From contig BSBM01000307.1 in NCBI GenBank assembly GCA_027924585.1, positions 17,035,501 through 17,099,500 on the forward strand: 64,000 nt of DNA, given 5' to 3'. Shown in pieces: positions 12,881 to 23,080 of this stretch (position 1 is its first letter; each line of letters begins with the position of its first letter). The DNA comes from Larix kaempferi. Its lineage: Eukaryota; Streptophyta; Pinopsida; Pinales; Pinaceae. Under the pieces are notes generated by a model, which was not told where the DNA came from, did not search any database, and saw only the letters and a list, made by a program, of their open reading frames with translations. Both the position numbers and the translations under genes were made by a program.

Positions 12881-12887
12881 TGTCCGA

Positions 12888-14040
12888 GCTGTAGACTTCC
12901 AGTTAATTGCAGGAGAATTGTACAAAATGGGCCCATATGAGATTCTGCGACGGTATGTCTTTCTGCATGAACAGGAGAAGATTCTGTAGAAATCTCATGA
13001 TGGGATTCTTGGGGAAAATTATGGTGGACGAGCAACCGCTAGGAAGATCCGTCAAGTAGGGCTATGGTGGCCAACTTTGCATGGAGATGCTGAGGACTAT
13101 GCCAAGAGATGCGACGTATGCCAATGAACCGGGAAGCCTTCACGACGAGACGAAATGCCACTAGTGCCATAAGTAACGCTGCAGGCCTTCGACAAATGGG
13201 TCGTTGATTTTGTGGGACCCATAAACCCACCTGGGAAGAGAACATGGTCACGTTACATCATCACTGCAACAGACTACCTGACGCGTTGGGCGGAAGCTGC
13301 ACCAGTAAGAGATTGTTCAGTTGCGACTGCAACACGGTTCCTATTTGACAATGTGGTCACTAGGTTTGGGTGCCCAAAAGTGTTATTAAGTGACCAAGGG
13401 ATGCACTTTGTTAACCAAATATTGCAGCAATGACGGAAGAGTTTCAGATCCAGCACAAGAAGAGTATGCCTTACCACCCTCAGGCAAATGGGACAGTTGA
13501 GGCGTTCAATAAGGTATTGGAGCATGCACTCACCAAGGTGTGCAATGTGAACCACGACGACTGGGACTTAAAAATCCTAGCAGTCCTTTGGGAATATCGC
13601 ACCACATGCAAACAACTGACTGGCCAGACTCAATTTAAGCTCATTTACGACCAGGAAGCAGTTATTCCAATGGAATACATTGTACCGAGCTTGCGCATTG
13701 CAGCAACAACAGGGATGAGACACGATGGCGCGATGGAGGAACGGTTGACACAACTAATACAGCTTGACGAGGATCCATCAGAAAGACGGATAGAAGGCGT
13801 GGCACGACCGCCATGTCAAGTCGAAGCACTTTCAGAGCAGGGATACAGTTCTGTTGTATGACAATAAGTTTACAAAACAGCCAGGTAAGTTGCAAATGCA
13901 TTAGTTAGGACCATACGTCATAAATTTTGTCACCGATGGAGGCGCGATGTAGTTACAAAGTTTTGATGGAGTACTATTACCTAAATTAGTCAATGGGAAT
14001 AGGCTCAAGTCCTATCACCATGATCCAACGCAGCGCAGAT
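12888..14040 (+). pseudogene. Ty3/gypsy integrase fragment (gypsy T)
   Basis: Plus-strand reading begins AVDFQLIAGELYKMGP at 12888 and continues through an H2C2-type zinc region ending CDVCQ (~13120). One zinc-ligand His of the GGHYAG-type motif appears as Asn (GENYGG). The DDE core follows: [16 protein letters not shown] (first Asp), [10 protein letters not shown] (second Asp) and [18 protein letters not shown] (Glu). Stops near 12990, 13126 and 13171 and a frameshift around 13425 break the frame. Translation fades after about 13860, but SQWE-type C-terminal sequence can be followed to ~14040. The N-terminal polyprotein is missing: at 12887 the fragment abuts a LINE on the opposite strand. 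Confidence 0.85.
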
Positions 14041-14357
14041 GAGAACCAGAGATGGTGGAAAAAAAATGGATAAAGACAGATAGCAGAAGCATGCCAGATG
14101 CTTCGTACGATTGGCACGTAGAAACAGAAGCATGGCTACCCAGGCTACGGTCGATGCTTCACACGATTGACACATGAGGAATCAACTCCGACCATGAGCG
14201 GTGCAGATCCAAAGACTAAAAAAGGACATGACGACAAGATCCGAAGAGCATGCATAAAGATTTTGAAATAATCTCAGAATCAGACATCGAAGACGCAACA
14301 AACAAGTAGGCACAGAAGGCTATCTAGGCAAGGAAGTATCCATTAGATGAGAGGAAC
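14041..14357 (+). mobile_element. 3' non-coding region of gypsy T, left part
   Basis: Follows the integrase reading frame and is interrupted by a solo LTR. The last five bases, ggaac (14353-14357), are one copy of the target-site duplication. No independent coding is visible. Confidence 0.6.
14353..14357 (+). other. Target-site duplication GGAAC, left copy
   Basis: ggaac lies directly before the TGTCACATACCCC start of the solo LTR and is repeated exactly at 18911-18915 directly after the LTR end. Five-base duplications are typical of gypsy integrases. Confidence 0.85.
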
Positions 14358-17300
14358 TGTCACATACCCCAATTTTGCAAAAATTATGTAATTATTTTAT
14401 TAATATTCCTGAGACATTATGTTAAAATTAATGCTAAGTAGGAATTGATGACTCAGCAGAGTCACCAAAAATGGAATGTAAATTCTAAATATTTTATTAT
14501 TAATAAATAAATTATGGAGACAACAGCATGGGAGAGCTGTTAGAAGAGGTTACTGGTTTAACTGGTGGATGGAACTAGGTGGAAAGACAAAAGACAAGTG
14601 GCAGCATCCTCAAACACTTCCTAAGTTGCAGGTGGCAACTTCCCTATATTTTGGGGTCATGATTCCCCAAGAAAGTGGAATCTGAGCAGGTGGCTCATTA
14701 ATGACAGTTAACCCAACTAAGACCTAGGCAATCTTTTAAATAGTACTCAATGAACTGAGCTGGGGTGTTCAAGAAAGTTCTGGAGGGAGAATACATTCAG
14801 GTGAATGCTATTCAGGAGTCCCATTGAGGAAGTGGGAAAAACAGTAAGGAAGTGTTTTGAGTCAGGAAGCTGCAGTAACTTGGTTCCAGTGTAGCTGCTT
14901 GGGCTGAGGGAATTGTTGGCTGTACCTAGTTCCAGCCAGTTAGACCAGAGCAAGCTCGGGGGTCCTGAGAAGTGCTGTTTGGGCACTCTCCAGGAGTTGG
15001 TAGGGAGGAACAGCCTCCCATTGCTGTTGTTGTCTACTATTGACACAGGTTCTGCCACTTATTCCTGCTATGATTTGAGTAAATTTCAATATAGGATATG
15101 GCTATCTCATCTATATTTGAACAGAATTTCATTCAGTAGAGTTAGCATATCTGTATTGTCAATAGATAGAATCTGCAGAGTTAATATGTTGTTTAGAATT
15201 TTCCTATCGTCATTAACAACTACAGTCTAGTAAAAGTTGTATGCATAATATGTTTTGTTATTATTATAAATAATAGAATATTATTGCAAATTGTTTTCCT
15301 TTATTTAAGTTTCATTAGTTAAATAAACAGTATAGATTAATGATACCGTAGATATTCTGGAAACATACTCATTTAGAACAATTATAGGAACAGGATCATA
15401 GACAACTTTACAATCACAGTGAACTATTTTTTTTATAGATAGTTTAACAGGTTTAAACCCTATTACCCCAGTTCTCAACTTTTAGAGTTGTTCGTCAGTT
15501 AATAACCTAGCTGTTAAATCCATAAAAAAAGACGAAACCATAGAACAACTTACAGTTCACTATCGAGTTCCATTATAAAATCTTTCTTCTGTTCCCTTAA
15601 ACTACCAACAGTAAATCGTTTTTAACTACAGAGTCATAATATGACTAAATTCATTACTGTGCTTTCGGATTAGACCACAGGGTGCTCGAAGTTCCAGGCA
15701 AGCATGTAAACATTGAAGAGTTGTACAATAACCAGACAGGTAACTAAACCAAAATACGAATGCGTGTTCACTCAAACCACATTATCCCAAGATTCTACAT
15801 AATAATAAGTTCCAGTAAGGGCAAACATAGTATTTAAATCCTCAACGAAACTAAAACTTACAGCACAGTTGTTTTTGCTCATCATCGAGCTATCTTCTCA
15901 TTACATTACGTTGGTTCCACATTTATCAACAAATGAAAACCATAAAATCAACAATTAAAAATAAATCATCGCCGTAGTTTCTTTGAATTTGTTTCTATCC
16001 CTTCTGACTTTGTTTAATACAATAGAAATAGCAATGATAAAGTTACAACAATCCACCTATGGCCGTAGCCCTAATTTTTATCAAACAGAAACAGTAAATA
16101 ATTATAAAAAATTTATAATGCATTCCATTCCAACCCTTTTATTATGTTATGATAATCTAACCTGGGAACGATTTACCCATTTAAACAGAGTTATCATTTG
16201 AACCCAGCCATTGTTGGCATTTCAAAATCAAACCCTACTGTAGTTATTTACAATGAGACATTTACTACAGTATGTAAACATAACACAAAAATGTACACAA
16301 CTCGTTCCCAGTCACAAAAGAGACCAACAGAGCGGAAACACTATTCATATGTTTTTTTTATATATATATTTTAACCTGGATGAGAACCCCAATGCTCCAG
16401 GGTTCTCCATACATTTAGAATGGCCTATCACTGTAAGGGTTAGTGAACCCTATCACTATCATTCAACACACAAAACCAAAGAAAACGTTGAGAGTTAAGA
16501 CGTTGCCATCACCTACAGCCGAGATATTATTTCTCTGAAAGTATCCGAGAAACTTAAACAATCCTATAACTGTACATTGTGTTCATTAAGGGAAACGCAG
16601 ATAGTATACGGTCACTTTGCAGGCCAACATTCACTATTTAATTAACTTCTACAGAGTTGGGTGATAACTCTATTCTTTCAAAAGTACAGTGATAAATAAA
16701 AACCCCAAGGCCGTCATGACAGACTGAGCCATAGCATGTCCCTCTTATTCTCGACTGTGTATACAAACCCTATCTATTGTAAGCAAACAAGAATATTACA
16801 TATGACCGCAATCATGTTCACAAACACGACAACAACCAGTTACAAAGGTGGTCTTTCCAGACACAACCCTAACCAAACAAACTATCAAAGGGAGAAACAT
16901 CCATGGTATAACCAGGCTTACCCGGTAGGAGCCAGCGCTAGAGGTGAAGCCTCGTACACCTTCAGGAGAGGTCAAAGCCTGCACATTACAAGTTGACGAA
17001 TATTGGTCAACATTTATTTTAATATAAACAATCTTTTTCAAACTGAAAATTTACGAAACCATTGATAATTCTTACCAGCAATTGTCGGAGGAAGCAAACC
17101 CAGTGAACAACCTGGTAGCCACGAGTTGAGCAAGGTAGAAAAACCTCATCAAAATCATCAGAAGGATGAGCAAGAAAAACTTCAAGTTTTCCTTCTCCAT
17201 TGATAGCCGTGACAGGTAACATACTGTACAAACCCTTACGCTATGGATGAACCAGTTTGGGAAGCACGAATAAAAACCCCATTACATGACCACCTCATGG

Positions 17301-18910
17301 ATAAAGACAATAGGAAAACCCTGACTCAAAATCACACAAGCAATAAGTGTAAGGTTGTAAGTAGCATGCGACTTAAACTACAGTGACAGCAAAACGATAA
17401 CCAAGATGCCCAACGAATGTAAGGGACGCCTGTAGCAGAGTCTACAGACTTATAAACCACACGAGGAGCTTACAGACTTACAAACCATACAAGGAGTAAA
17501 CTCCATGACTATAGCCATAGGAGAAATTACAACTTACAGTGCCATAAGGAACAAACTCAGACAAGAAGGGTTTCTCTCATACAACTCGAGCCCGAAGGCA
17601 GAGAGAATGACCAGGTAGGGTTTCGGACAGTCTTATATATCATCAAATACAAGGACGAGAGCCATCCACGTAGCTTTAAGATTTTTAACTTGCCATGGGT
17701 CGACTTTCCAAAGTCCAACTGCAGTTCGAATTATTTGCTCATCAAAACTAAATCATTGCATGGATGAAAGTTTTCTTCATAGTAAGAATGTTTCACTATG
17801 ATTGAGACACTATCATCGTATAGTGCATATCTTGAAACCAGGCCATCGAAAGTTTCCTAGGGCACATAATATCTTCCCCTACAATCATTTAAAAGGTGGT
17901 GTAGTCAATTTCAAACGAGATTTCCTCATCATTATAACATTTAAATATTACCTTGGCAGATATAAATGGATACATAGTTTATCTATAAAGTCTTATTACC
18001 ATACTTCTTCTATCACCCTTGTTAACAATCAAGGATAAAAACAATAACCTTTAGTCTTGTGAGATAGTGATATAAATTCACCTATAATTCCATACATTGG
18101 ACGAGGATTAAAAACAAAGGAACAAAGATTTTAGGCATAAGTTAAGCTTAGTGTAATTATAAAAATTATTAAGTTGACGATGTATCATAAACTATAATTG
18201 GATAGAACAGTACATCGCTATAGTTATTACAACTCCAATTTTTCACGCAAATGATAAGGGTCACAGCCATAGTCACAGCTAATAGTTGACAGAACATCAC
18301 ACAATGCTAGCGTTATGTCATGTACACGATGAAAAGGCTACAAATAACATGATCTAGTGACTTTATCCAGCATTAACTAAGAGACATTTTCACAACGCAA
18401 TGATAATGTCAAAGAGACTGTAATTCATCGAAATGCCTATCTTATATTATCCAGAATAATAGTAATCATTTCTTGCAGACTATTAACTATATATCAAGCA
18501 TAAATGTCATGAAGATTATAGAAAAGGAACTCTACCGTCTTACACGTGACAACCGGTAAGAATAATTAAATCTTCTCTGAGCTTTATAGTACAGTGAAAA
18601 GAACTTTGATGCTTATAAAAATTCATTTACAATGATCCATACTTTACCTGTAAACCTGCGGAAAAAGGACGGATTATGCATTAGCTTGAAAGCTAAGTAA
18701 GCCAGTCAGCTATGGCTAGTTCTCCCTTTGAGATTTAAGAACAAAGACAATCAAAAACTGCAATCAAAACTCACATTAGTATTATAACAGAATATTTTAG
18801 ACAAGATCATGATCAGTTAATTAAAACAAACAGGTCAAGGAATGCAAATTAAATAACATTTATTGTTATCATAAAAATTTTAAATTTTTTGGAAATTTCG
18901 GGTTTTGACA
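14358..18910 (+). mobile_element. Solo LTR, 4.55 kb, long-LTR chromovirus family
   Basis: Starts TGTCACATACCCC and ends ggttttgaca, with a perfect 5-bp target duplication on both sides and no internal domain. The start and end resemble those of the LTRs at 29576 and 33769-38115: similar TGT(ATG)TCAC start, a shared block with ctcattaatgac and gacctaggca, and an end like ttcgggttgttaca. A TATA-like ttttaaatag lies at 14734-14743. The length is close to the 4.35 kb LTR of element B. Short open frames inside (14747-15058, 14913-15230, 15983-16201, 16736-16996, 17802-18038) show nothing recognisable and are best treated as chance. A solo LTR arises by recombination between the two LTRs of a full element. 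Confidence 0.85.
14734..14743 (+). promoter_or_regulatory. TATA-like box in solo LTR
   Basis: ttttaaatag about 380 bases into the LTR, in element sense. Its position is plausible for the LTR promoter; no transcription evidence is available. Confidence 0.35.
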
Positions 18911-18915
18911 GGAAC
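18911..18915 (+). other. Target-site duplication GGAAC, right copy
   Basis: Exact repeat of 14353-14357 immediately after the solo LTR. Confidence 0.85.
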
Positions 18916-19567
18916 CTATGCTGCCAGTTGATCCAGAAGAGAGTTAGGTTAGGAATTCCAACAAAGCTGTGGAAATAATCCATTTCATTTTGTGTGGCAG
19001 CACCCCAGGGGCATTGAGGGTACATAGGGTACTCCCAAAAGACCAAACACCTAGAGAAACCACTTCACACAAACAGATCACAGATCAACACACCGATGTT
19101 TTGACATGGTTTACAACCTCGAGAGGGAAACACTCCATGACCACGGCCTAATAGCTTCTACGGAGCAATTTATTATGCAAAGAAAGAAAGTTACAAATGA
19201 ACTTCTCATAATCGATCAACTTTCCAATGACCCTCCATGCTCTTTAAATAGAGATCATGGACCAATTGGGTGTTAAGCCACAGATCAAGGTTAGGTATTA
19301 TCAAAGAGAAGTTAAGCCATCGGATCACAACATACCGTGACTGTCGGATTAAATATTTACAAATGCATACTAATGCACACTAAAGAAACACACTTTTCCT
19401 AACGGATATATTACACAAGTTGATCTTAACTAACTCTTAAGTGTCTAAATATCCTAACAAAACCTATGCTGCAAGTTGATCCAAAAGAGAGTTAGGTTAG
19501 GAATTCCAATGAAGCTGTGGAAATGATCCATTTCATTTTGTGCGGCAACACCCCAGGGGCGTTGAGG
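18913..19567. repeat. ~110-bp direct duplication flanking a 430-bp insert (possible minus-strand LTR)
   Basis: Copy 1 (18913-19022) and copy 2 (19459-19567) both start aacctatgctg and end close to cattgaggg / cgttgaggg, with about eight differences. The sequence between them (19026-19458) read on the minus strand begins TGTTAGGATATTTAG. It contains tatttaaagag as a TATA-like box and ends in sequence resembling a copia-type LTR. A simple insertion would duplicate only about 5 bp, so the 110-bp flanking repeat needs another explanation. The right copy continues as gypsy T 3' sequence. Confidence 0.6.
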
Positions 19568-20061
19568 GCCAGAATGACGAGTGTGCATGAACGACCATAG
19601 AAGGTAGCGGTGCGGACACTCGGGAAAAGCAGAGACGAGGTATTAACTGAGATGTCTAAGAGCATGGTGGTAGTTAGAATATTTGCGGTCCTAGTGACCA
19701 CCAGAATACTAGGGGTGCCGCCCCCTGGCCCTGGTAGGAGGCCATCCAAGGTGTGAAACAGATGTGCCGGAGCAGTTGGCCTATTTCCTACCTTGGCAGT
19801 GTCGATGAAACGTTTCCCAGTTTGGAACGAGCATGGAGTGAGCCAGCAGATGCCGAAGAGGTAGTTGATCAAGGTTTCCAGAGACTGGAGGATGAGTTCA
19901 AGAAGTACATGACAACGAACCAATGATCGACGGACGAATTTGAGAAGTACACAACAGCAAGCTCCAAACAACAAGAACAGTTGCAGAAGCAGAGCACAAC
20001 GAAGGACGGGTACCAAACAGCAGTGTCCAGCTAAGGTGGCTCGGGACGAGCCACAAGTTTG
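18916..20061 (+). mobile_element. 3' region of gypsy T, right part
   Basis: Continues from 14357 after removal of the solo LTR and leads to the gypsy T LTR at 20062. It has no convincing coding: a 226-codon minus-strand frame (20172-19492) has no family resemblance and overlaps the duplicated flank, so I do not call it. The region just before the LTR, ccacaagttt, is a weak polypurine-like candidate. Confidence 0.45.
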
Positions 20062-20753
20062 TGTTGGGGGCTTGTTGGCACGGGATAAGTCTACAGGAAG
20101 TGTGAAAGCCGATAGGTGTGAAAGGGTCATTCCACAAAAGAAGGACCATTCGCAGAGTTCGCGGAAGTGCAAGAATTGTTATATTAGTTAATTTGGTCAT
20201 GTGGACCGTTTTGTAACCAAATAGAAGCATATAAATAGAGTAGGATTGTAAGCCTAAGGGCATCCAGTTTTTTGATTGATCCTATCTTTTGGGTCTGTTT
20301 TGTATCCGCAACATGGTGTATTGATTGTTTCTACGAGGTTCATTCCGTAGGGTTAGTGAATGGATGAAGATGTTCGATTATGGTGCAACCTCTGTCTCTA
20401 GTCTTATGTGATGATGAATGCGACTATTTTATAGTATCGTTGATGCGAATATGCCATGGTTTTAAGAAGTACTGTTAATCTGAATAAGTAAGTTTAATAG
20501 GTTGTTGTTCTAAATGTTTGTTATCTGTTGAACCCTGCGAATGACGAATTGATAGTATGCTGCGAATGTTATAATCTCTGGTTATTACAAAGGTAATGTG
20601 TGTTGAAAGCATATCCTCAACTCCATTGCGGAAACTTGGTTCCAGCAACCCCCTTATCCATCTCGGGTGAGACTGCACTTGCTCCGCAAGTATTGCTGGA
20701 AAGGGTTACACCTTTCCGGGCCGGTGTGTAAGGGATTTTGGTTGGTAGTTTGT
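20062..20753 (+). repeat. LTR of gypsy T (about 0.69 kb)
   Basis: Begins tgttgggggcttgttggcac. It has a TATA box tataaatag (20230-20238) and is followed by a PBS-like tggcgacaatgtgaag (20754-20769). It sits downstream of gypsy T integrase sequence and upstream of an RNase H fragment of the same lineage. It could therefore be the 3' LTR of one copy and the 5' LTR of the next, as in a tandem array produced by unequal recombination. Both ends are approximate. Confidence 0.55.
20230..20238 (+). promoter_or_regulatory. TATA box of gypsy T LTR
   Basis: tataaatag in LTR sense, about 170 bases after the LTR start. Confidence 0.5.
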
Positions 20754-20769
20754 TGGCGACAATGTGAAG
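20754..20769 (+). other. Probable primer-binding site of gypsy T
   Basis: tggcgacaatgtgaag follows directly after the LTR. It resembles the tggcg-type primer-binding sites of several plant gypsy elements. I could not match it to a particular tRNA by eye. Confidence 0.4.
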
Positions 20770-20789
20770 TGAACCCCTGTCGATAGACG

Positions 20790-21332
20790 CTGCATCAACA
20801 CTATGCAGTCTTTTTTAGGGAAAATTAATTTCGTTAGGAGATTTATTCCCAGTTTTGATCAGATTGTTAAACCATTACAGGATATGATTAAAAAGGATGA
20901 AACATTTAAATGGGATAATCTTCAAGAAGAATATTTTTGTAGAATTATGGAAGCAATTGCGGAAGCTCCTGCATTAATGTCTCTTGACATCTCAAAATAT
21001 TTTCTCTTATATGCATATGCTAGTGACTTTTCATATACTGTAGTCTTTACACAGCGGAATACTGAAGGTGATGAGATTTCGATATCCTTTATGAGTTCAA
21101 ATTTTAAAAGGAGCAGAAATTATTTATCAATAAGTGGACAAACATGATTACGCGGTATACAAGGCAGTAAAGAATTTCAGACCCTATATCATAAAATCAC
21201 GAACTAAATTCATAGTTATGTATTCATCAGTGCATAACATTTTGATTCAAAAAGAGTTAGGGGAGAAGCATGCACACTGGATGACAGCATTACAGGAATA
21301 TGACCTGGAAATTAGGTCGAACAAGATTGTTC
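20790..21332 (+). pseudogene. Gypsy T RT thumb / RNase H fragment
   Basis: Frame 1 (20803-21147) starts MQSFLGKINFVRRFIPSF, the RT-thumb to RNase H linker (usually LQSFLGKINFVRRFIP). It continues through FKWDNLQEEYF to FLLYAYASDFSYTVVFTQRN, where the RNase H first-Asp position (normally L-x-T-D/F-A-S-D) reads YASD. Frame 2 (21134-21330) continues with YAVYKAVKNFRPYI and QKELGEKHAHWMTALQEYDLEI. The two frames overlap, showing a frameshift around 21135. Everything between the PBS and the end of RT is deleted. The lineage matches the integrase at 12888-14040, not the chromovirus integrase that follows. Confidence 0.75.
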
Positions 21333-22368
21333 ATACTATTGGCCCAGAATGAAAGATGAAGTAGTAGAGAACATAGCTAAGTGTTTGGACTGTCAAAAAG
21401 TGAAGGTTGAACATCAACATCTGGCTGGACATTTGCAATCATTTCCTATACCTAGCTGGAAATGGGAAGTGATAAGCATAGATTTTATTACCGGACTGCC
21501 CAAAAATCAGAAACAAAATGACTCTATCATGGTGGTAGTGGATAAACTCAGCAAGGAAGCACACTTTATCCCTGTAAAAACTACTCATAAAGCTCCAGAC
21601 ATTGCAGAAATCTTCATGAAACATATTTTTCGATTACATGGGATACCAAAAGTGATCATTTCAGACCGTGATTCTAAGTTTACTGGAAACTTCTGGAGGT
21701 CTTTATTTAAAGGTTTGAAAGCAACCTTAAACTTCAGTACGGCATTTCATCCACAAACGGATGGACAGACAGAAAGAGTGAATCAGGTATTGGAAGACTT
21801 ACGGAGGATGTATGTTAAGGATCAGCCTGGTAAGTCGAAAAACTACTTGCATTTAGTAGAATTTGCATATAATAACCACTATCATGCATCATCCAGGCTT
21901 AGCCCTTTTGAAATTCTTTATGGTAGGAAATGTGATACACCTATTTCTTGGAATGACCCAGTAAATAGAGTTATTTTAGAACCTAAATTGTTGCAGGAAT
22001 TAGAACAAATTGTGAAACAGGGACAAAGAAATCTTAAAGATGCCCAAGATATGCAGAAGAGTCAAGCAGATCTTAAAAGGACTCATAAAGCATTCCAGGT
22101 TGGTGAACATGTTTTTCTCAAGGAAAGACTGAAAAAGAGTTCATTGAAATTGGGAAGCTGTGCCAAGTTGGCACCCAGGTATTGTGGTCCTTTCGAAATA
22201 TCGTTAAGGGTTGGACCAGTGGCATACCAACTGGATTTGCCACCAAATTTAAAGATACATAATGTTTTTCATATATCATTTTTAAAGAAGTATGTACACG
22301 ATGCTACTCATGTGGTAAATTGGAATGATGTACAGGTGGGACAAGACGGCGATTTTCAGGTGGAACCG
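21333..22368 (+). pseudogene. Chromovirus A integrase and C-terminal region, first part
   Basis: The frame 21349-22368 begins MKDEVVENIAKCLDCQKVKV, the CxxC half of the integrase zinc domain. The preceding bases also encode YYWP as in element B, so homology begins at about 21333. The catalytic core has ISIDFITGLPKN (first Asp), VIISDRDSKFTG (second Asp) and QTDGQTERVNQVLED (Glu), all intact. It continues with RKCDTPISWN and LAPRYCGPFEI to FQVEP, where the copia element interrupts. The HxxH half of the zinc domain, RT and upstream parts are replaced by RNase H of gypsy T. The remaining codons are at 29370-29551. Integrase would be intact, but the polyprotein cannot be made. Confidence 0.88.
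22364..22368 (+). other. Copia target-site duplication, left copy (AACCG)
   Basis: aaccg precedes the copia LTR start TGTTGATG and matches aacca at 29370-29374 in four of five bases. Removing the copia and one copy gives gtggaaccaaactgtatcctc, which is uninterrupted chromovirus coding sequence when compared with element B. Confidence 0.75.
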
Positions 22369-22496
22369 TGTTGATGTATATGTTACTTCAGAAAGTATTT
22401 CACAGATATGTATATTGTATTCCTATAGAGATGTTATTATTCCTCTATACGGAAGTGTCGTCATTTATATTGGAAGTGTCATAACTTATACTTGAT

Positions 22497-22682
22497 GGGT
22501 TATTAGACCTTCTTGTTGGGGTCGGCCCTGTATAAGTCAGGTGGGTCAAAGGGTTATTAGACCACCCTGTTGGGGTCGGCCCTGTATAAGTCATGTGGGT
22601 CAAAGGGTTATTAGACCACCCTATTGGGGTCGGCCATGTGGGTCAAAGGGTTATTAGACCACCCTAGTGGGAGTCGGCCCAG
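22497..22682 (+). repeat. Tandem repeat in copia 5' LTR, four units
   Basis: Units begin gggttattagacc at 22497, 22551, 22605 and 22648 (periods 54, 54 and 43). Each contains ttggggtcggcc. The 3' LTR has only three units (starting 28852, ~28905, ~28950). Confidence 0.85.
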
Positions 22683-22748
22683 TCAGCATTATGTTAAGTG
22701 GTTAAGTTGACACCGACCTAGTTGAGTAAAGGTCAAGTCAAGTTAGTA

Positions 22749-22757
22749 TATAAATAG
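22749..22757 (+). promoter_or_regulatory. Copia LTR TATA box
   Basis: tataaatag, conserved at 29051-29059 in the 3' LTR, followed by the ctctctc-rich stretch typical of the start of the LTR R region. Confidence 0.6.
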
Positions 22758-23067
22758 AGAGTGTGTCTCTCTCATTTTACACATTCTATTCTCTCACTCA
22801 CACTTGGGAGAGTGGCACACTTGTGGAGGAGGAGGCTCTGCTTCTAGGAGAAGACTATCTCTTGTATTTTGGTTGTATCATTTCTCTATCTATCTCTGAG
22901 GAATTTATTGGGGTTTTTCACCTTTATGGTTTTCCCCAAGTAAACTCTATGTCTCTTGTGTGCTTGCATTATTGTGTCCATGATTGATATGCTGTAGATT
23001 TGTTGTACATGTTGTTCTCTCAGTTAATATCCTAGATCATATTGAAGTAAATTCTGAAAATTTAACA

Positions 23068-23080
23068 TGGTATCAGAGCT
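23068..23080 (+). other. Copia primer-binding site (initiator Met tRNA)
   Basis: tggtatcagagct directly after the 5' LTR end; this is the standard plant LTR-retrotransposon primer-binding site complementary to the 3' end of initiator Met tRNA. Confidence 0.9.

Larger units (their letters stand above)
10074..12887 (-). mobile_element. L1-type LINE with RNase H, 5'-truncated (LINE-1)
   Basis: On the minus strand the order is reverse transcriptase (12880-11823), zf-RVT (11555-11211), RNase H (11108-10405), 3' untranslated region and an A-tract tail (minus-strand complement of 10074-10082). This is the order of plant L1-clade LINEs that carry a C-terminal RNase H. The 5' end is missing: the endonuclease and the first part of RT are absent, and at about 12887 the sequence switches abruptly to gypsy integrase on the other strand. 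5' truncation is usual for LINEs. Stops and frameshifts split the frame into at least five pieces. Confidence 0.85.
22369..23067 (+). repeat. Copia 5' LTR (699 bp)
   Basis: Starts tgttgatgtatatg and ends aatttaaca. It is closely similar to 28724-29369 but 53 bases longer because of one extra internal tandem unit. TATA box at 22749-22757. A 74-codon frame at 22763-22987 lies entirely in the LTR and has no recognisable similarity. Confidence 0.9.

Noticed and set aside
19492-20172. 226-codon minus-strand open frame
   Set aside because: No family resemblance; it overlaps the 110-bp duplicated flank and the 3' region of a plus-strand gypsy element, and its composition (Cys/Leu-rich) looks like antisense of non-coding sequence.
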